Below are positions 20,185 through 28,948 of a stretch of DNA of 64,000 nucleotides, one piece after another (positions within the stretch are counted from its first letter, which is position 1; every line of letters begins with the position of its first letter). Source of the stretch: Parasulfuritortus cantonensis. GTDB lineage: Bacteria > Pseudomonadota > Gammaproteobacteria > Burkholderiales > Thiobacillaceae. Both the position numbers and the translations under genes were made by a program. The notes beneath the pieces were generated by a model that was not told the origin of the DNA, ran no database searches, and saw nothing but the letters and a program-made list of their open reading frames with translations. Location of the stretch: contig NZ_SJZB01000014.1 in assembly GCF_004337445.1 (NCBI RefSeq), positions 109,088 to 173,087 of the forward strand. Direction: 5' to 3'.

Positions 20185-20622
20185 ATGCGTTCCCACTCCA
20201 TCCTGCTCAGCAAGACCTGCCCGTACTGCGGCGCCCGCGCCAAGGCGGAGGCCAGGCTGCCGGTGCCCGCGCACGCGCCGGCGCCGGAGTTCAACCTGGA
20301 CAACCTGGCCGGCCTGGTACGCAACCAGAGCCTGAGCCAGTTGCTGGCCCTGGTGGAACTGCTGCCCTACAAGACCTTCACCTGCGCCAAGTGCGGGGCG
20401 GAATTCCGCCTGGAGAGCCATTCGGTGAAGGATCTGGTCGGCAACATGCTGGGCAGCATGCAGCCGGCGCCGCCGCGCAAGCCGGTCAGCGTCGGCAGCC
20501 ATGCGCCCAAGCGGACCCGCAAGGCCGCCGCGACGCCTGCCGCCGCGCCCGGGCCGGACTGGGAAGCCGAGAGCCTGGATGCCGTGGTGCACGCGCCGGC
20601 CGACACAAAACCGGAAACCTGA
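20185..20622 (+). CDS. Small zinc-ribbon protein of unknown function
   Basis: A 145-residue protein with two cysteine pairs, 'TCPYCG' (residues 11-16) and 'TCAKCG' (about residues 66-71), separated by some 50 residues including a 'LDNLAGLVRNQSLSQLLALVELLPYKTF' helical insert. This spacing suggests a single zinc ribbon interrupted by a helical hairpin. The C-terminal third is a low-complexity Pro/Ala/Lys tail. No catalytic motif is visible. It starts 17 bp after yggU and may be the last gene of that operon. I do not recognise a named family. Confidence 0.7.
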   Translation: MRSHSILLSKTCPYCGARAKAEARLPVPAHAPAPEFNLDNLAGLVRNQSLSQLLALVELLPYKTFTCAKCGAEFRLESHSVKDLVGNMLGSMQPAPPRKPVSVGSHAPKRTRKAAATPAAAPGPDWEAESLDAVVHAPADTKPET

Positions 20623-20627
20623 GCGGC

Positions 20628-20633
20628 TATAAT
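20628..20633 (+). promoter_or_regulatory. Perfect TATAAT -10 box ahead of uppP
   Basis: A consensus TATAAT lies 24 bp before the uppP start, directly after the zinc-ribbon gene. The -35 region 17 bp upstream (ACAAAA) is weak. If used, the leader would be only about 15-18 nt and would contain the GGAGG site. Confidence 0.5.
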
Positions 20634-20656
20634 CGGGCCTCTCGCGGAGGCCCATC

Positions 20657-21478
20657 TTGGATACCCTATTACTACTCAAGGCCCTCATACTCGGCATCGT
20701 CGAGGGCCTGACCGAATTTTTGCCCATTTCGTCCACCGGTCACCTGATCATCGCCGGCCAGCTGCTCGGCTTTCACGACGACAAGGCCAAGGTGTTCGAC
20801 ATCGCCATCCAGCTCGCCGCCATCCTGGCCGTGGTCTGGGTCTACCGGCAACGGCTCGGCCACGTCCTCGCCAGCATGACGCGCGAGCCGGAATCGCGCC
20901 GTTTCGCCTTCAACCTGGTGGTCGCGTTCATGCCCGCCGCGGTGCTCGGCCTGCTCTTCGTGAAGCAGATCAAGGCCTACCTGTTCAACCCGCTGGTGGT
21001 GGCCTCGGCGTTCATCGTCGGCGGCCTGCTCATCCTCTGGGCCGAACGCCGGCAGCACACCATCCGGGCCGAGACGGTCGACGACATGACCTGGCGCGAC
21101 GCCCTCAAGGTCGGCTTCGCCCAGGCGCTGGCCATGATCCCGGGCACCTCGCGCTCCGGCGCCACCATCATCGGCGGCCTGTTCTTCGGCCTGTCGCGCC
21201 AGGCGGCCACCGAGTTCTCCTTCTTCCTGGCCGTCCCGACCATGTTCGCGGCCACCCTGTACGACGTCTACAAGCACCGCGAGCTGTTCAGCGCCGCCGA
21301 CCTGCCCCTGTTCGCGGTCGGCGGCGTGGCCTCCTTCGTCAGCGCGTTCCTGTGCGTGCGCTGGTTGTTGCGCTTCATCTCCAGCCACGACTTCACCCCC
21401 TTCGCCTGGTACCGCATCGGCTTCGGCGTCATCGTCCTGGCCACGGCGTATACCGGCATCATCGACTGGACCGGCTGA
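20657..21478 (+). CDS. uppP: Undecaprenyl-diphosphate phosphatase UppP/BacA
   Basis: A 273-residue polytopic membrane phosphatase recycling undecaprenyl diphosphate for peptidoglycan synthesis; it also confers bacitracin tolerance. Active-site motifs are '[16 protein letters not shown]' (about residues 17-32) and '[15 protein letters not shown]' (about residues 166-180). The start is TTG 20657, with GGAGG 6 nt upstream and the canonical short N-terminal helix '[17 protein letters not shown]'. It lies 28 bp before the radical SAM gene on the same strand. Confidence 0.95.
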   Translation: MDTLLLLKALILGIVEGLTEFLPISSTGHLIIAGQLLGFHDDKAKVFDIAIQLAAILAVVWVYRQRLGHVLASMTREPESRRFAFNLVVAFMPAAVLGLLFVKQIKAYLFNPLVVASAFIVGGLLILWAERRQHTIRAETVDDMTWRDALKVGFAQALAMIPGTSRSGATIIGGLFFGLSRQAATEFSFFLAVPTMFAATLYDVYKHRELFSAADLPLFAVGGVASFVSAFLCVRWLLRFISSHDFTPFAWYRIGFGVIVLATAYTGIIDWTG

Positions 21479-21506
21479 GCCGGGCCCGGGCTCGGAAACG
21501 CGCCGC

Positions 21507-22877
21507 GTGACCGGAGCGGTCAAGCCCTTCCACCTGGTCGCCAGGCACGGCGAACACGGCCTGATCGACATCGAGGCCATGCGCGCCTGGCCGATCGAGG
21601 CCGGGCTGGCCGGCCAGCTCGCCGCCCTGTTGGTTGACCCGGACGCCCGGCTGGACGCCGCCGCACGAGACCGCCTGGACGCGCTGGCCATGCTGGACGA
21701 CGGCGCGCCCGCCCGCCGGCCCCCGGCTGAGCTGCCGCCGGTCACCAACGCCGTGCTGTTCCTGAACCAGTATTGCAACCTGCGTTGCACCTATTGCTAC
21801 GGCGATCATGGCCGATACGGGGCGGCCGGCCGGATGCACCCCGACACGGCCCGCCAGGCGGTGCGCTGGCTCCTGGCGCAGGCCGGGACGGCCACCGTCG
21901 TGCACCTGGGCTTCCTCGGCGGCGAGCCGCTGCTCGACTTCCCGCTCCTGCGCGAGGTGACCGACTACGCGCTGGCGGCGGCCGCCGGACAGGGCAAGGA
22001 CGTCGACTTCTACCTGACCACCAACGGCACCCTGCTCGATGACGAGATCGTTGCCTTCCTGCAGGCGCACCGCTTCAAGGTACAGGTCAGTCTGGACGGC
22101 CCGGCCGGCCTGCACGACCGCCAGCGCCCGTTCGCCAACGGGCGCGCCTCCCACGCCCACATCGTGCCCGGCGTCGAGGCCCTGCTCGCGGCCCTGCCCG
22201 GGAGCGGCGCCCATGCGACCCTGGTCGGCGACAGCGACCCGGCGACGGTGGTCCGGGCGCTGCTCGACCTCGGCTTCCGGGAGATATCGATCCTGCCGGC
22301 GACGCCGGCCGCGCCCGTCGGCGACGCCGGGCGCGACAGCCCCGCCTACATGCACTGGCTGGAAGCGGGCGCCGAGGACTGGCTGGCGGCGATACGGGCG
22401 CGCGACGCGGACCGGCTGGGCATCCTGGTGTCGTCCACCAGCCTGTATGCCGGCATCGTCTCGTTCCTCAACGGCCAGACGAGCGACTACCCGTGCGGTG
22501 CCGGGATGGGCATGGTCGCGATCGACCGGACCGGCGAGGTGTATCCCTGCCAGCGTTTCGTCGGCGCGGCGGAATTCCGTCTCGGCTCGATCGCCGGCGG
22601 CGGCCTCCGGCGCGCCCGCTACGCGACCAGCCCGGTGGTGGCGAATGCCGACTGCGCCGGCTGCGTCGCCCGGCGCTACTGCGCGGGCGGTTGCCGGCAC
22701 GACCATCTCGCCGCGACCGGGTCCGACACCACGCCGGCGCCGGACCTGTGCCGAATCCGGCGCCGCCAGTTCGAACTGGCCGCCTGGGTGGTCAGCCGGC
22801 TGACGCCGGACGAGGTCGGCTTCCTGCGCGCCGCCGACATCCTGCCGGCGCGGCCCTGCCCCCTGGATTTCCTTTGA
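21507..22877 (+). CDS. Radical SAM/SPASM peptide maturase
   Basis: A 456-residue radical SAM enzyme. An N-terminal region of about 80 residues, perhaps leader-binding, precedes the cluster motif 'CNLRCTYC' (C90, C94, C97). 'FLGGEPLLDFPLL' (the GGE SAM-binding strand) and 'TTNGTLL' follow. The C-terminal SPASM domain has the cysteine series 'DYPCGAG', 'YPCQRF', 'NADCAGCVARRYCAGGC' and 'DLCRIRR', expected to hold two auxiliary Fe-S clusters. SPASM proteins of this build modify ribosomal peptides (as in PqqE, AlbA, QhpD). A Nif11-type leader peptide gene lies 12 bp away in convergent orientation and is the obvious substrate candidate. The GTG start at 21507 is supported by a GGAAA site. The chemistry cannot be assigned. 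Confidence 0.88.
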   Translation: MTGAVKPFHLVARHGEHGLIDIEAMRAWPIEAGLAGQLAALLVDPDARLDAAARDRLDALAMLDDGAPARRPPAELPPVTNAVLFLNQYCNLRCTYCYGDHGRYGAAGRMHPDTARQAVRWLLAQAGTATVVHLGFLGGEPLLDFPLLREVTDYALAAAAGQGKDVDFYLTTNGTLLDDEIVAFLQAHRFKVQVSLDGPAGLHDRQRPFANGRASHAHIVPGVEALLAALPGSGAHATLVGDSDPATVVRALLDLGFREISILPATPAAPVGDAGRDSPAYMHWLEAGAEDWLAAIRARDADRLGILVSSTSLYAGIVSFLNGQTSDYPCGAGMGMVAIDRTGEVYPCQRFVGAAEFRLGSIAGGGLRRARYATSPVVANADCAGCVARRYCAGGCRHDHLAATGSDTTPAPDLCRIRRRQFELAAWVVSRLTPDEVGFLRAADILPARPCPLDFL

Positions 22878-22889
22878 CCGGACGCCCCG

Positions 22890-23162
22890 TCAGTGGGCCG
22901 GACGAATCTTCTTGGGCGGATCGACGCCGTGGCCGAGCTCGGAGTCGTAGCCCAGGCGGGACTCCTGCGAGGTGGCCCGGCGCAGCAGGTCGTCGTTCAG
23001 GCCCTGGGCCAGGACACCGATCTCCGCGCGGCTGAAATCATAGCCTTCGGCCCGGACCAGCGCGGTGCGTTGCTCGGCATCCGCACAGGCCAGAACCCGC
23101 CGGGCGAAAAGCTCATCGTTGCGCATCCGTTCGATATATGCGCGGGCAGACGTTGCACTCAT
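22890..23162 (-). CDS. Nif11-like leader peptide (candidate RiPP precursor)
   Basis: A 90-residue protein whose first about 50 residues fit the Nif11 domain: 'ARAYIERMRNDELFARRVLA' followed by 'VRAEGYDFSRAEIGVLAQGL', with the typical 'GYDF' turn. The C-terminal about 30 residues ('RRATSQESRLGYDSELG' then 'HGVDPPKKIRPAH') would be the core; it has no Cys and no clear GG cleavage site. The start at ATG 23162 is preferred because AAGGGA lies 6 nt upstream; an ATG at 23168 adds two residues. Nif11 leaders are known carriers for RiPP maturases including radical SAM enzymes. The convergent neighbour is a radical SAM/SPASM enzyme. Housekeeping Nif11 proteins without modification also exist, so the precursor role is inferred. 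Confidence 0.72.
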   Translation of the reverse strand: MSATSARAYIERMRNDELFARRVLACADAEQRTALVRAEGYDFSRAEIGVLAQGLNDDLLRRATSQESRLGYDSELGHGVDPPKKIRPAH

Positions 23163-23254
23163 GGGCATTCCCTTTCCTGTCGATCGACGGCCGTCCAGCC
23201 AGGCCGCCGGCCCTGTCTCTATAGCACAAATGGACTAGCGCGGGTCCGAAACGG

Positions 23255-23701
23255 CTAGATGCGGGTGCCGCCCCGGCGGTGCTTGACCCGGGTCAGGAGC
23301 TGCTTGCAGTCGACCCGGACGATGTGGCGGCGCGACAGCAGGTTGCGCCGGGCGAACTGCTCCAGGGCCTCGTTGTTCTCGGTCAGGGTGTGGATGTGCA
23401 GGCTGCGCATGTCGCTCATGATGTAGAGGCTGCGCACCTCGGGCTGGCTGGCCAGCTCCTGGGCCACCGACTCGATGCCCTGGGGGTCCACCTCGACGTC
23501 GAAGAAGGCCGACACCGTGGTGCCGATCTTTTCCGGGTTGACGATGACGGTGAACTTCTCGATCACGCCCTCCTCGATCAGGCGCTGCACCCGGTCGCGG
23601 GCGTGCACCCGGGAGACGCCCAGTTCGCGGGCGATGTCGGCGAAACTCATGCGGCCATCGTCCACCAGCATCGCCAAAATCTTCTGATCCATGTCGTTCA
23701 T
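23255..23701 (-). CDS. Lrp/AsnC family transcriptional regulator
   Basis: A 148-residue regulator with an AsnC-type winged helix at the N terminus ('MDQKILAMLVDDGRMSFADI', 'ARELGVSRVHARDRVQRL') and a RAM ligand/oligomerisation domain. Length and organisation are normal for Lrp/AsnC proteins, which sense amino acids. The start ATG 23701 lies 14 bp after the TauE/SafE gene, making it the last gene of the peptide-transport unit; it may sense an amino acid released from imported peptides. Replacement of the common 'TVxxRVxRLE' by 'HARDRVQRLIEEGVI' is mild. Confidence 0.9.
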   Translation of the reverse strand: MNDMDQKILAMLVDDGRMSFADIARELGVSRVHARDRVQRLIEEGVIEKFTVIVNPEKIGTTVSAFFDVEVDPQGIESVAQELASQPEVRSLYIMSDMRSLHIHTLTENNEALEQFARRNLLSRRHIVRVDCKQLLTRVKHRRGGTRI

Positions 23702-23715
23702 CGAAGTCCGTCCGT

Positions 23716-24513
23716 CTACATCAGCACGTTCCACAGCATACGCAGGGAGATGAGCAGCACCAATACGCCGAAGATGCGCTTCAACTTCTTCACCGGCAGG
23801 GCGTGCGACAGGCGCACGCCGGCGGGGGCGGTGAGCATGGACACGGCCGCCACGGCGGCCAGGGCCGGCAGGGAGACGTAGCCGACGCTGCCGGCCGGCA
23901 GGGTGGCGTTGCCCAGCCCGGTGACCAGGAAGCCGGCGGCGCCGAACAGGGCGATGGGGAAGCCCAGCGCGGTGGAGATGGCGATGGCCCGCTTCAGTTC
24001 CATGTTGCAGGCGTGCAGAAAGGGCACCGTGATGTTGCCGCCGCCGATGCCCAGCAGGGCCGACAAGGCGCCGATGCCCAGGCCGGTGGACCACAGTCCG
24101 GCCCGGCCCGGCAGGCGCCAGTGGGCGGCCGGCTTCCAGTCCAGAATGAACTGGGTGCCGACGAACAGCAGGAAGGTGGCGAACAGGCCCTTCAGGGTAG
24201 CGGCCGGCACGTAGCCGGCCAGGTAGCCGCTGGCGAAGCCGCCCAGCAGGGTGGCCGGGGCGAGCAGCCTGACCACGCTCCAGTCGATGGCGCCGCGCTT
24301 CTGCTGGGCCCTAATTGCAGAGAGCGAGGTGAACACGATGGTGGCCAGGGAGGTGCCGATGGCCAAGTGCGGGACGATCTCCCCGGACATTCCCTCGGCC
24401 TGGAATATCCAGATCAGCGCCGGCACGATGACCACGCCGCCGCCGATGCCCAGCATGCCGGCCAGGAGGCCGGCGACCAGGCCGAGGGCCAGGAAGGAAG
24501 CGATGTCCAACAT
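23716..24513 (-). CDS. TauE/SafE family sulfite/organosulfur anion exporter
   Basis: A 265-residue membrane protein with two TauE/SafE repeats, 'GMLGIGGGVVIVPAL' and 'ALLGIGGGNITVPFL', and about eight hydrophobic helices. It is clearly paralogous to the exporter at 14033; both share 'GTSLAxIVxTSLS' and 'ALGFPIA/AIGFPIA' blocks. It lies 23 bp after the gamma-glutamyltransferase gene, so its substrate may be a sulfur-containing product of peptide breakdown. The ATG at 24513 starts directly at the first helix ('MLDIASFLALGLVAGLLAG'). Confidence 0.9.
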   Translation of the reverse strand: MLDIASFLALGLVAGLLAGMLGIGGGVVIVPALIWIFQAEGMSGEIVPHLAIGTSLATIVFTSLSAIRAQQKRGAIDWSVVRLLAPATLLGGFASGYLAGYVPAATLKGLFATFLLFVGTQFILDWKPAAHWRLPGRAGLWSTGLGIGALSALLGIGGGNITVPFLHACNMELKRAIAISTALGFPIALFGAAGFLVTGLGNATLPAGSVGYVSLPALAAVAAVSMLTAPAGVRLSHALPVKKLKRIFGVLVLLISLRMLWNVLM

Positions 24514-24536
24514 AGGGTTTCCTATTCGACTGAGGT

Positions 24537-26135
24537 TCAGACGGCGATGGCGGCACCGTCGCTGCGGGGATCGGAGGCGGCCTCGAAGCCGCCCTCGGGC
24601 AGCCGGCGCAGGGCGCCGGCGTGGCCCATCATCTGGGCGTAGTCCTCGACCCGCTCGACCGCGTGGCCGCGCCCGGCCAAGTCGGCGAACACGGAATCGG
24701 AGAAGCGGCCCTCCAACTTCAGGGTGTCGCTGCTCTGGCCCCAGGTGCGGCCGAGCAGCCAGCGCGGGCTGTCGAGCACCTGGTCGAGGGGCAGGCCGTA
24801 GTCCAGGGCGCGGGTGGCCACGGCGGCCTGGGTCTGCGGCTGGCCGTCGCCGCCCATGGTGCCGTAGACCAGGTGCGGCCGGCCGTCGCGCAGGTACATG
24901 GCCGGGTTGAGGGTGTGGAAGGGCCGCTTGCCCGGCGCCAGGGCGTTGACATGGCTCGGGTCGAGGGAGAAAGAGGCCCCCCGGTTCTGCCAGACGATGC
25001 CGGTGTCGCCGGCCACGATGCCGCTGCCGTACTCGTGGTAGATGCTCTGGATGGCGCTCACCGCGCGGCCCTGGGCGTCGACGACGCCGAACCACACCGT
25101 GTCGGCCGGCCCGACGCCGCGGCCCCAGGGTGCCGCGCGCTCGGGGTCGATGGCCACCGCCAGGGCGTCGAGGCTGGCCGGGGCAAGAAGTTGGTCCACG
25201 GGCACGGCGACCCGTTCCGGATCGGCCACGTGGCGGTCGCGCAGACGGAAGGCCTGCTTGGTGGCCTCCACCACCAGGTGCACGTAGCGGGCGGACAGGT
25301 GGCCGCGCCGGGTCAGGTCGAAGCGGTCGAGCTGGCCCAGGATGAGCAGGGAGGCGAGCCCCTGGGTGGGCGGCGGCATGTTGACCGCCCGGCCACCCCG
25401 GTAAGGCACGCCGATGGGCTGTACGAGACGGCAGCGGAAGCCGGCCAGGTCGTCCGAGGTCAGCCGGCTCCCGGCCGCCGCGAGGCCTTCCGCCACCCGC
25501 CAGCCGAGTTCGCCGCGATAGAAGCCGTCGGCGCCGTCGCGCTGGAGCAGGGCCAGGGAGGCCGCCAGGCCGGCCTGGCGGAACGTCGCCCCGGCCTCGG
25601 GCAGGCGTCCGTCCGGCGCGAAGGTCGACACCAGCGTGTCGAAGCCGCCCAGTTCGTCCCACTTCTGGCCCAGGAAGGCGCCCTGGCCGACACTGCAGGG
25701 GAAGCCGTCGCGGGCATAGGCGTGCGCCGAGGCGAGCAGCTCGTCCCAGGCCCGCCGGCCGGCCCAGGCCTCCCGGCTGAACCGGAACGCCTCGCCCCAG
25801 ACCGACACCAGTCCGGCCACCGTGTTGGCGGCCAACGCACCCCGCATGGGCACGCCGTCCAGCCCCCGTTCCGTGTAGACCTCCGGGGTGTAACGCTGGC
25901 CGGCCGGCCCGGCACCGTCCAGCCCGAGCAGGCGGCCGTCGGCATCGGAGATGAGCCAGAAGCCGTCGCCGCCCAGGCTGTTCATGTGCGGATAGACGAC
26001 GGTGAGGGTGGAGCCCACCGCCAGAGCGGCCTCGATGGCGTTGCCGCCGGCCGCCAGGACCTCGGCGCCGGCCGCGGCGGCCAAGTGGTGCGGAGCGGTG
26101 ACGGCGCCGCCGGCGGAACGGGCATAGCGGCTCAT
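24537..26135 (-). CDS. Gamma-glutamyltransferase family protein (no signal peptide)
   Basis: A 532-residue Ntn-hydrolase precursor. The autoprocessing nucleophile is T346 in 'GPADTVWFGVVD'. The small subunit then shows 'RGASFSLDPSHVNALAPGKR', 'TLNPAMYLRDGRPHLV' and 'YGTMGGDGQPQTQ'. The N-terminal large subunit has 'AGGNAIEAALAV' and 'NSLGGDGFW'. Family members cleave gamma-glutamyl bonds (glutathione, gamma-glutamyl peptides) or cephalosporin-type side chains. Unlike classic GGT there is no signal peptide ('MSRYARSAGGAVTAPH'), so it should act in the cytoplasm on imported substrate. The start overlaps the stop of the ABC ATPase gene (ATGA), tying it tightly to the transporter. Confidence 0.9.
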   Translation of the reverse strand: MSRYARSAGGAVTAPHHLAAAAGAEVLAAGGNAIEAALAVGSTLTVVYPHMNSLGGDGFWLISDADGRLLGLDGAGPAGQRYTPEVYTERGLDGVPMRGALAANTVAGLVSVWGEAFRFSREAWAGRRAWDELLASAHAYARDGFPCSVGQGAFLGQKWDELGGFDTLVSTFAPDGRLPEAGATFRQAGLAASLALLQRDGADGFYRGELGWRVAEGLAAAGSRLTSDDLAGFRCRLVQPIGVPYRGGRAVNMPPPTQGLASLLILGQLDRFDLTRRGHLSARYVHLVVEATKQAFRLRDRHVADPERVAVPVDQLLAPASLDALAVAIDPERAAPWGRGVGPADTVWFGVVDAQGRAVSAIQSIYHEYGSGIVAGDTGIVWQNRGASFSLDPSHVNALAPGKRPFHTLNPAMYLRDGRPHLVYGTMGGDGQPQTQAAVATRALDYGLPLDQVLDSPRWLLGRTWGQSSDTLKLEGRFSDSVFADLAGRGHAVERVEDYAQMMGHAGALRRLPEGGFEAASDPRSDGAAIAV

Positions 26136-27106
26136 TGCGCCACCTCCAGGGGAAAATGGCAGGCGACCTGGCGGCCCGCCTGCTCGGCCAGGACGGGGTC
26201 GGTCTCGCGGCAGGCGTCGCGTGCCTCCGGACAGCGGCCGGCGAACCGGCAGCCCTGGGGCAGGTTGACCGGGCTGGGTATTTCGCCCTTGAGCGGCGCC
26301 GTCAGGGGCGCGCCGAACTTCGGGAAGGCCTGCATCAGGCCGCGCGTGTAGGGGTGACGGGGGTTGCCGAGAATGGCGCCGGTGGGCCCCTGCTCGACGA
26401 TGCGGCCGAGGTAGAGGACGGCGATGCGTTCGCACAGGTAACTGGCGACCCCCAGGTCGTGGGTGATGAACACCAGGGTGATGCCGCCCTCGCGGCAAAG
26501 GTCGCGCAGCAGGTTCAGGACCTGGGCCTGGACCGAGACGTCGAGGCCGGCCACCGATTCGTCGGCCATGATCACCTGGGGTTCGGCGGCCAGGGCGCGG
26601 GCGATGGCGACGCGGCGGATCTGGCCGCCGGACAGTTCGTTGGGGAAGCGCTCGGCCATCTCGGCCGGCAGGCCCACCCGGGCCAGCAGCTCGGCGACCC
26701 GCCCGGTCATCTCGGCCTCCGGGCGCAGCCGGTGCAGGCGGATGGGTTCGGCCAGGATGTCGGCGATGCGCAGGCGCGGGTTCATGGAACCGCGCGCGTT
26801 CTGGTAGATGAAGGCCACCTCGCGGGCGAAGCGCTTGCGCGCCGCCGGGTCGAGCTGGCCGAGGTCGTGCTGGCCGTACAGGACGCGGCCGTCGCTGGCC
26901 GGCTCCAGGCCCAGCATGATGCGCACCAGCGTGGACTTGCCGGAGCCGCTCTCGCCCACCAGGGCCAGGCTGTCGCCGCGCCGGAGTTCCAGGCGGACGC
27001 CGTCCAGGGCCTTGAGGCGGCCGCGCGACTTGCCGAACCAGCCGGCCTTGCCCAGTTCGTAGGTGCGCTCGACGTCGAGCAGGGTGAATACGGTCTGTCG
27101 TTCCAT
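26132..27106 (-). CDS. Oligopeptide ABC transporter ATP-binding protein (DppF/OppF type)
   Basis: A 324-residue ATPase with Walker A 'GESGSGKST', signature 'LSGGQIRRVAIARAL', Walker B 'VIMADESVAGLD', switch His in 'VFITHDLG' and the C-terminal oligopeptide-transporter extension with cysteines ('GCRFAGRCPEARDAC'). The Q in the signature reads 'GGQIRR' instead of the usual 'GGQRQR', and the 'D-E-P' of Walker B is 'DES'; both are mild departures. It energises the DppBC-type permease with its partner ATPase 7 bp upstream. It overlaps the GGT gene. Confidence 0.93.
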   Translation of the reverse strand: MERQTVFTLLDVERTYELGKAGWFGKSRGRLKALDGVRLELRRGDSLALVGESGSGKSTLVRIMLGLEPASDGRVLYGQHDLGQLDPAARKRFAREVAFIYQNARGSMNPRLRIADILAEPIRLHRLRPEAEMTGRVAELLARVGLPAEMAERFPNELSGGQIRRVAIARALAAEPQVIMADESVAGLDVSVQAQVLNLLRDLCREGGITLVFITHDLGVASYLCERIAVLYLGRIVEQGPTGAILGNPRHPYTRGLMQAFPKFGAPLTAPLKGEIPSPVNLPQGCRFAGRCPEARDACRETDPVLAEQAGRQVACHFPLEVAQ

Positions 27107-27113
27107 GATCCTG

Positions 27114-28082
27114 TCAGTCTATGAACCAGCAGGCGACCTGGCGGCCGTCCCGCGTCTCCGGGGCCGGCCGTTCACGCCGGCAGACGTCTTGGGCCTTCGG
27201 GCAGCGCGGCGCGAACCGGCAGCCCTCGGGCATGGCGTTGAGGGGCGGCACCTGGCCGGGGATGGGCTGCAGGTCCTCGGAGCCCAGTTCCACCACGCAG
27301 GACTTGAGGCCCCGGGTGTAGGGGTGCAGGGGCCGGGCCAGGACCTCGGCGCTGGGGCCTTCCTCGACGATCTGGCCGGCGTACATGACGGCGATGCGGT
27401 CGCACACCTGGGCGCCCAGGGCGAGGTCGTGGAGGACGAAGATGGCACTGGAGTTGAGCGCCCGCACCCGTTCCAGGATCAGTTCCATGATCTGGGCCTG
27501 GATGGTGACGTCCAGGGCGCTGGTGGGCTCGTCGGCGAGCAGGAGCTCCGGGTTGCAGGCCAGGGCGATGGCGATCATCACGCGCTGCTGCATGCCGCCC
27601 GACAGTTCGTGGGGATAGGCATTCAGGCGCAGACGCGGTTCCGGAATGCCGACGCTGGTCATCAGCTCGACCGCGCGTTCGCGGGCGTCCCACTTGGACA
27701 GGCCCAGGTGCCGGCGCAACGGCTCGGCGATCTGTGCGCCCACCGTGTAGCAGGGGTTCAGGGCCGCCGTGGCGTCCTGGAAGATGAGGCCGATACGGTT
27801 GCCGCGTAACTTCCTGTAACGGGCCTCGGCCAGGCCGGTGAGTTCCTCGCCATGGAAGCGCAGGCTGCCGGACAGGCCCACCTCGGGTTCGCGCAATAGG
27901 CCGATCACGGCCATGGCCAGGGTGGACTTGCCGGCGCCGGACTCGCCGATCAGGCCCAGGGTCTCGCCCGGCCGCAGGGTCAGGCCGACCCGGTCGAGCA
28001 CGGCGGCGGCGCCGCGGTGCAGGCTGAAGTCGCTCACTTCGAGCAGGGGCGCGGCGGTTTGGATCGTGGCGGTCTGCATCAT
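27114..28082 (-). CDS. Oligopeptide ABC transporter ATP-binding protein (DppD/OppD type)
   Basis: A 322-residue ATPase with Walker A 'GESGAGKST', Q loop '[12 protein letters not shown]', signature '[15 protein letters not shown]', Walker B '[12 protein letters not shown]', switch 'FVLHDLALG' and a C-terminal Cys-rich extension ('[15 protein letters not shown]'). Two consecutive ATGs (28082 and 28079) precede the conserved N terminus; the first overlaps the permease stop as ATGA. It is the partner of the DppF-type ATPase in a heterodimeric motor. Confidence 0.93.
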   Translation of the reverse strand: MMQTATIQTAAPLLEVSDFSLHRGAAAVLDRVGLTLRPGETLGLIGESGAGKSTLAMAVIGLLREPEVGLSGSLRFHGEELTGLAEARYRKLRGNRIGLIFQDATAALNPCYTVGAQIAEPLRRHLGLSKWDARERAVELMTSVGIPEPRLRLNAYPHELSGGMQQRVMIAIALACNPELLLADEPTSALDVTIQAQIMELILERVRALNSSAIFVLHDLALGAQVCDRIAVMYAGQIVEEGPSAEVLARPLHPYTRGLKSCVVELGSEDLQPIPGQVPPLNAMPEGCRFAPRCPKAQDVCRRERPAPETRDGRQVACWFID

Positions 28083-28948
28083 TCCCTCTGGGTGCTCGGG
28101 TCGAAGGCGTCGCGCAGGCCGTCGCCCACCAGGTTGAGGGCCACCAGCAGGATGGCCAGGGCGAGGCCGGGCACGCCGGAGATCCAGGGCGCCATGGTGA
28201 TGAAGGCGCGCCCCTCGGCGATCATCAGGCCCCAGTCCGGGGTGGGCGGCACCACGCCGATGCCCAGGAAGGACAGGCCCGACTCCAGCAGGATGGCGAT
28301 GCTCACCCGCATGCCGCCCTGGACCAGGATGGGCGACACGACGTTGGGCAGGACGTGGCGCCAGATCACCGCCGCAGTGGGCACGCCCATCAGGCGGGCC
28401 GCCTCGATGTAGGGCTGGCTCTTCACCTGGAGCACGTCCGAGCGGGTCATGCGGGCGAAGGGGCCGACGAAGGACAGGGCCAGGGCGTAGACCAGGTTCT
28501 CGGTGCCGAGCCCCAGCACGGCCATGAAGGCCATGGCCAGGATCAGTTCCGGGAAGGCCAGGAGACCGTCGGTGATGCGCATCAGCAGCCACTCCGTGCG
28601 GCCGCCGATGAGGCCGGCGGCGAGGCCGATGGCCACGCCCACCACCAGGCCCAGGGCGACGGACGCGAAGCCGATCACCAGGGCCAGGCGGGCGCCGTAG
28701 AGGAGGCGCGAATAGAGGTCCTGACCGAAGGAATCGGTGCCCAGCCAGTGCTGGGCGCTCGGCCCCTGCAGGGCGGCCATGAGGTCCTGGGCGGTCGGAT
28801 CGTGGCTGGCGATCCAGGGCGCCAGCAGGGCCCCGACCACGTACACGGCCAGGATGGCGAGGCCGACCATGGCGGTGCGCTGGCGCGCGATGGGGGTCAG
28901 GAAGCGGCGCCGCCAGGCGGACGCCGGCATGGGGGTGGCGTCGCTCAT
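28079..28948 (-). CDS. Oligopeptide ABC transporter permease (DppC type)
   Basis: A 289-residue inner-membrane permease with the DppC N-terminal helix ('MVGLAILAVYVVGALLAPWI'), the conserved 'HWLGTDSFGQDLYSRLLYG' entry motif and the EAA loop 'YIEAARLMGVPTAAVIWRHV' that contacts the ATPase. ATG 28948 overlaps the DppB stop (ATGA). Its normal length and intact motifs indicate a functional permease. Confidence 0.94.
   Translation of the reverse strand: MSDATPMPASAWRRRFLTPIARQRTAMVGLAILAVYVVGALLAPWIASHDPTAQDLMAALQGPSAQHWLGTDSFGQDLYSRLLYGARLALVIGFASVALGLVVGVAIGLAAGLIGGRTEWLLMRITDGLLAFPELILAMAFMAVLGLGTENLVYALALSFVGPFARMTRSDVLQVKSQPYIEAARLMGVPTAAVIWRHVLPNVVSPILVQGGMRVSIAILLESGLSFLGIGVVPPTPDWGLMIAEGRAFITMAPWISGVPGLALAILLVALNLVGDGLRDAFDPSTQRE

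Noticed and set aside
22890..23162. A sactipeptide or ranthipeptide precursor
   Set aside because: The C-terminal part has no cysteine, so thioether crosslinks cannot form there.
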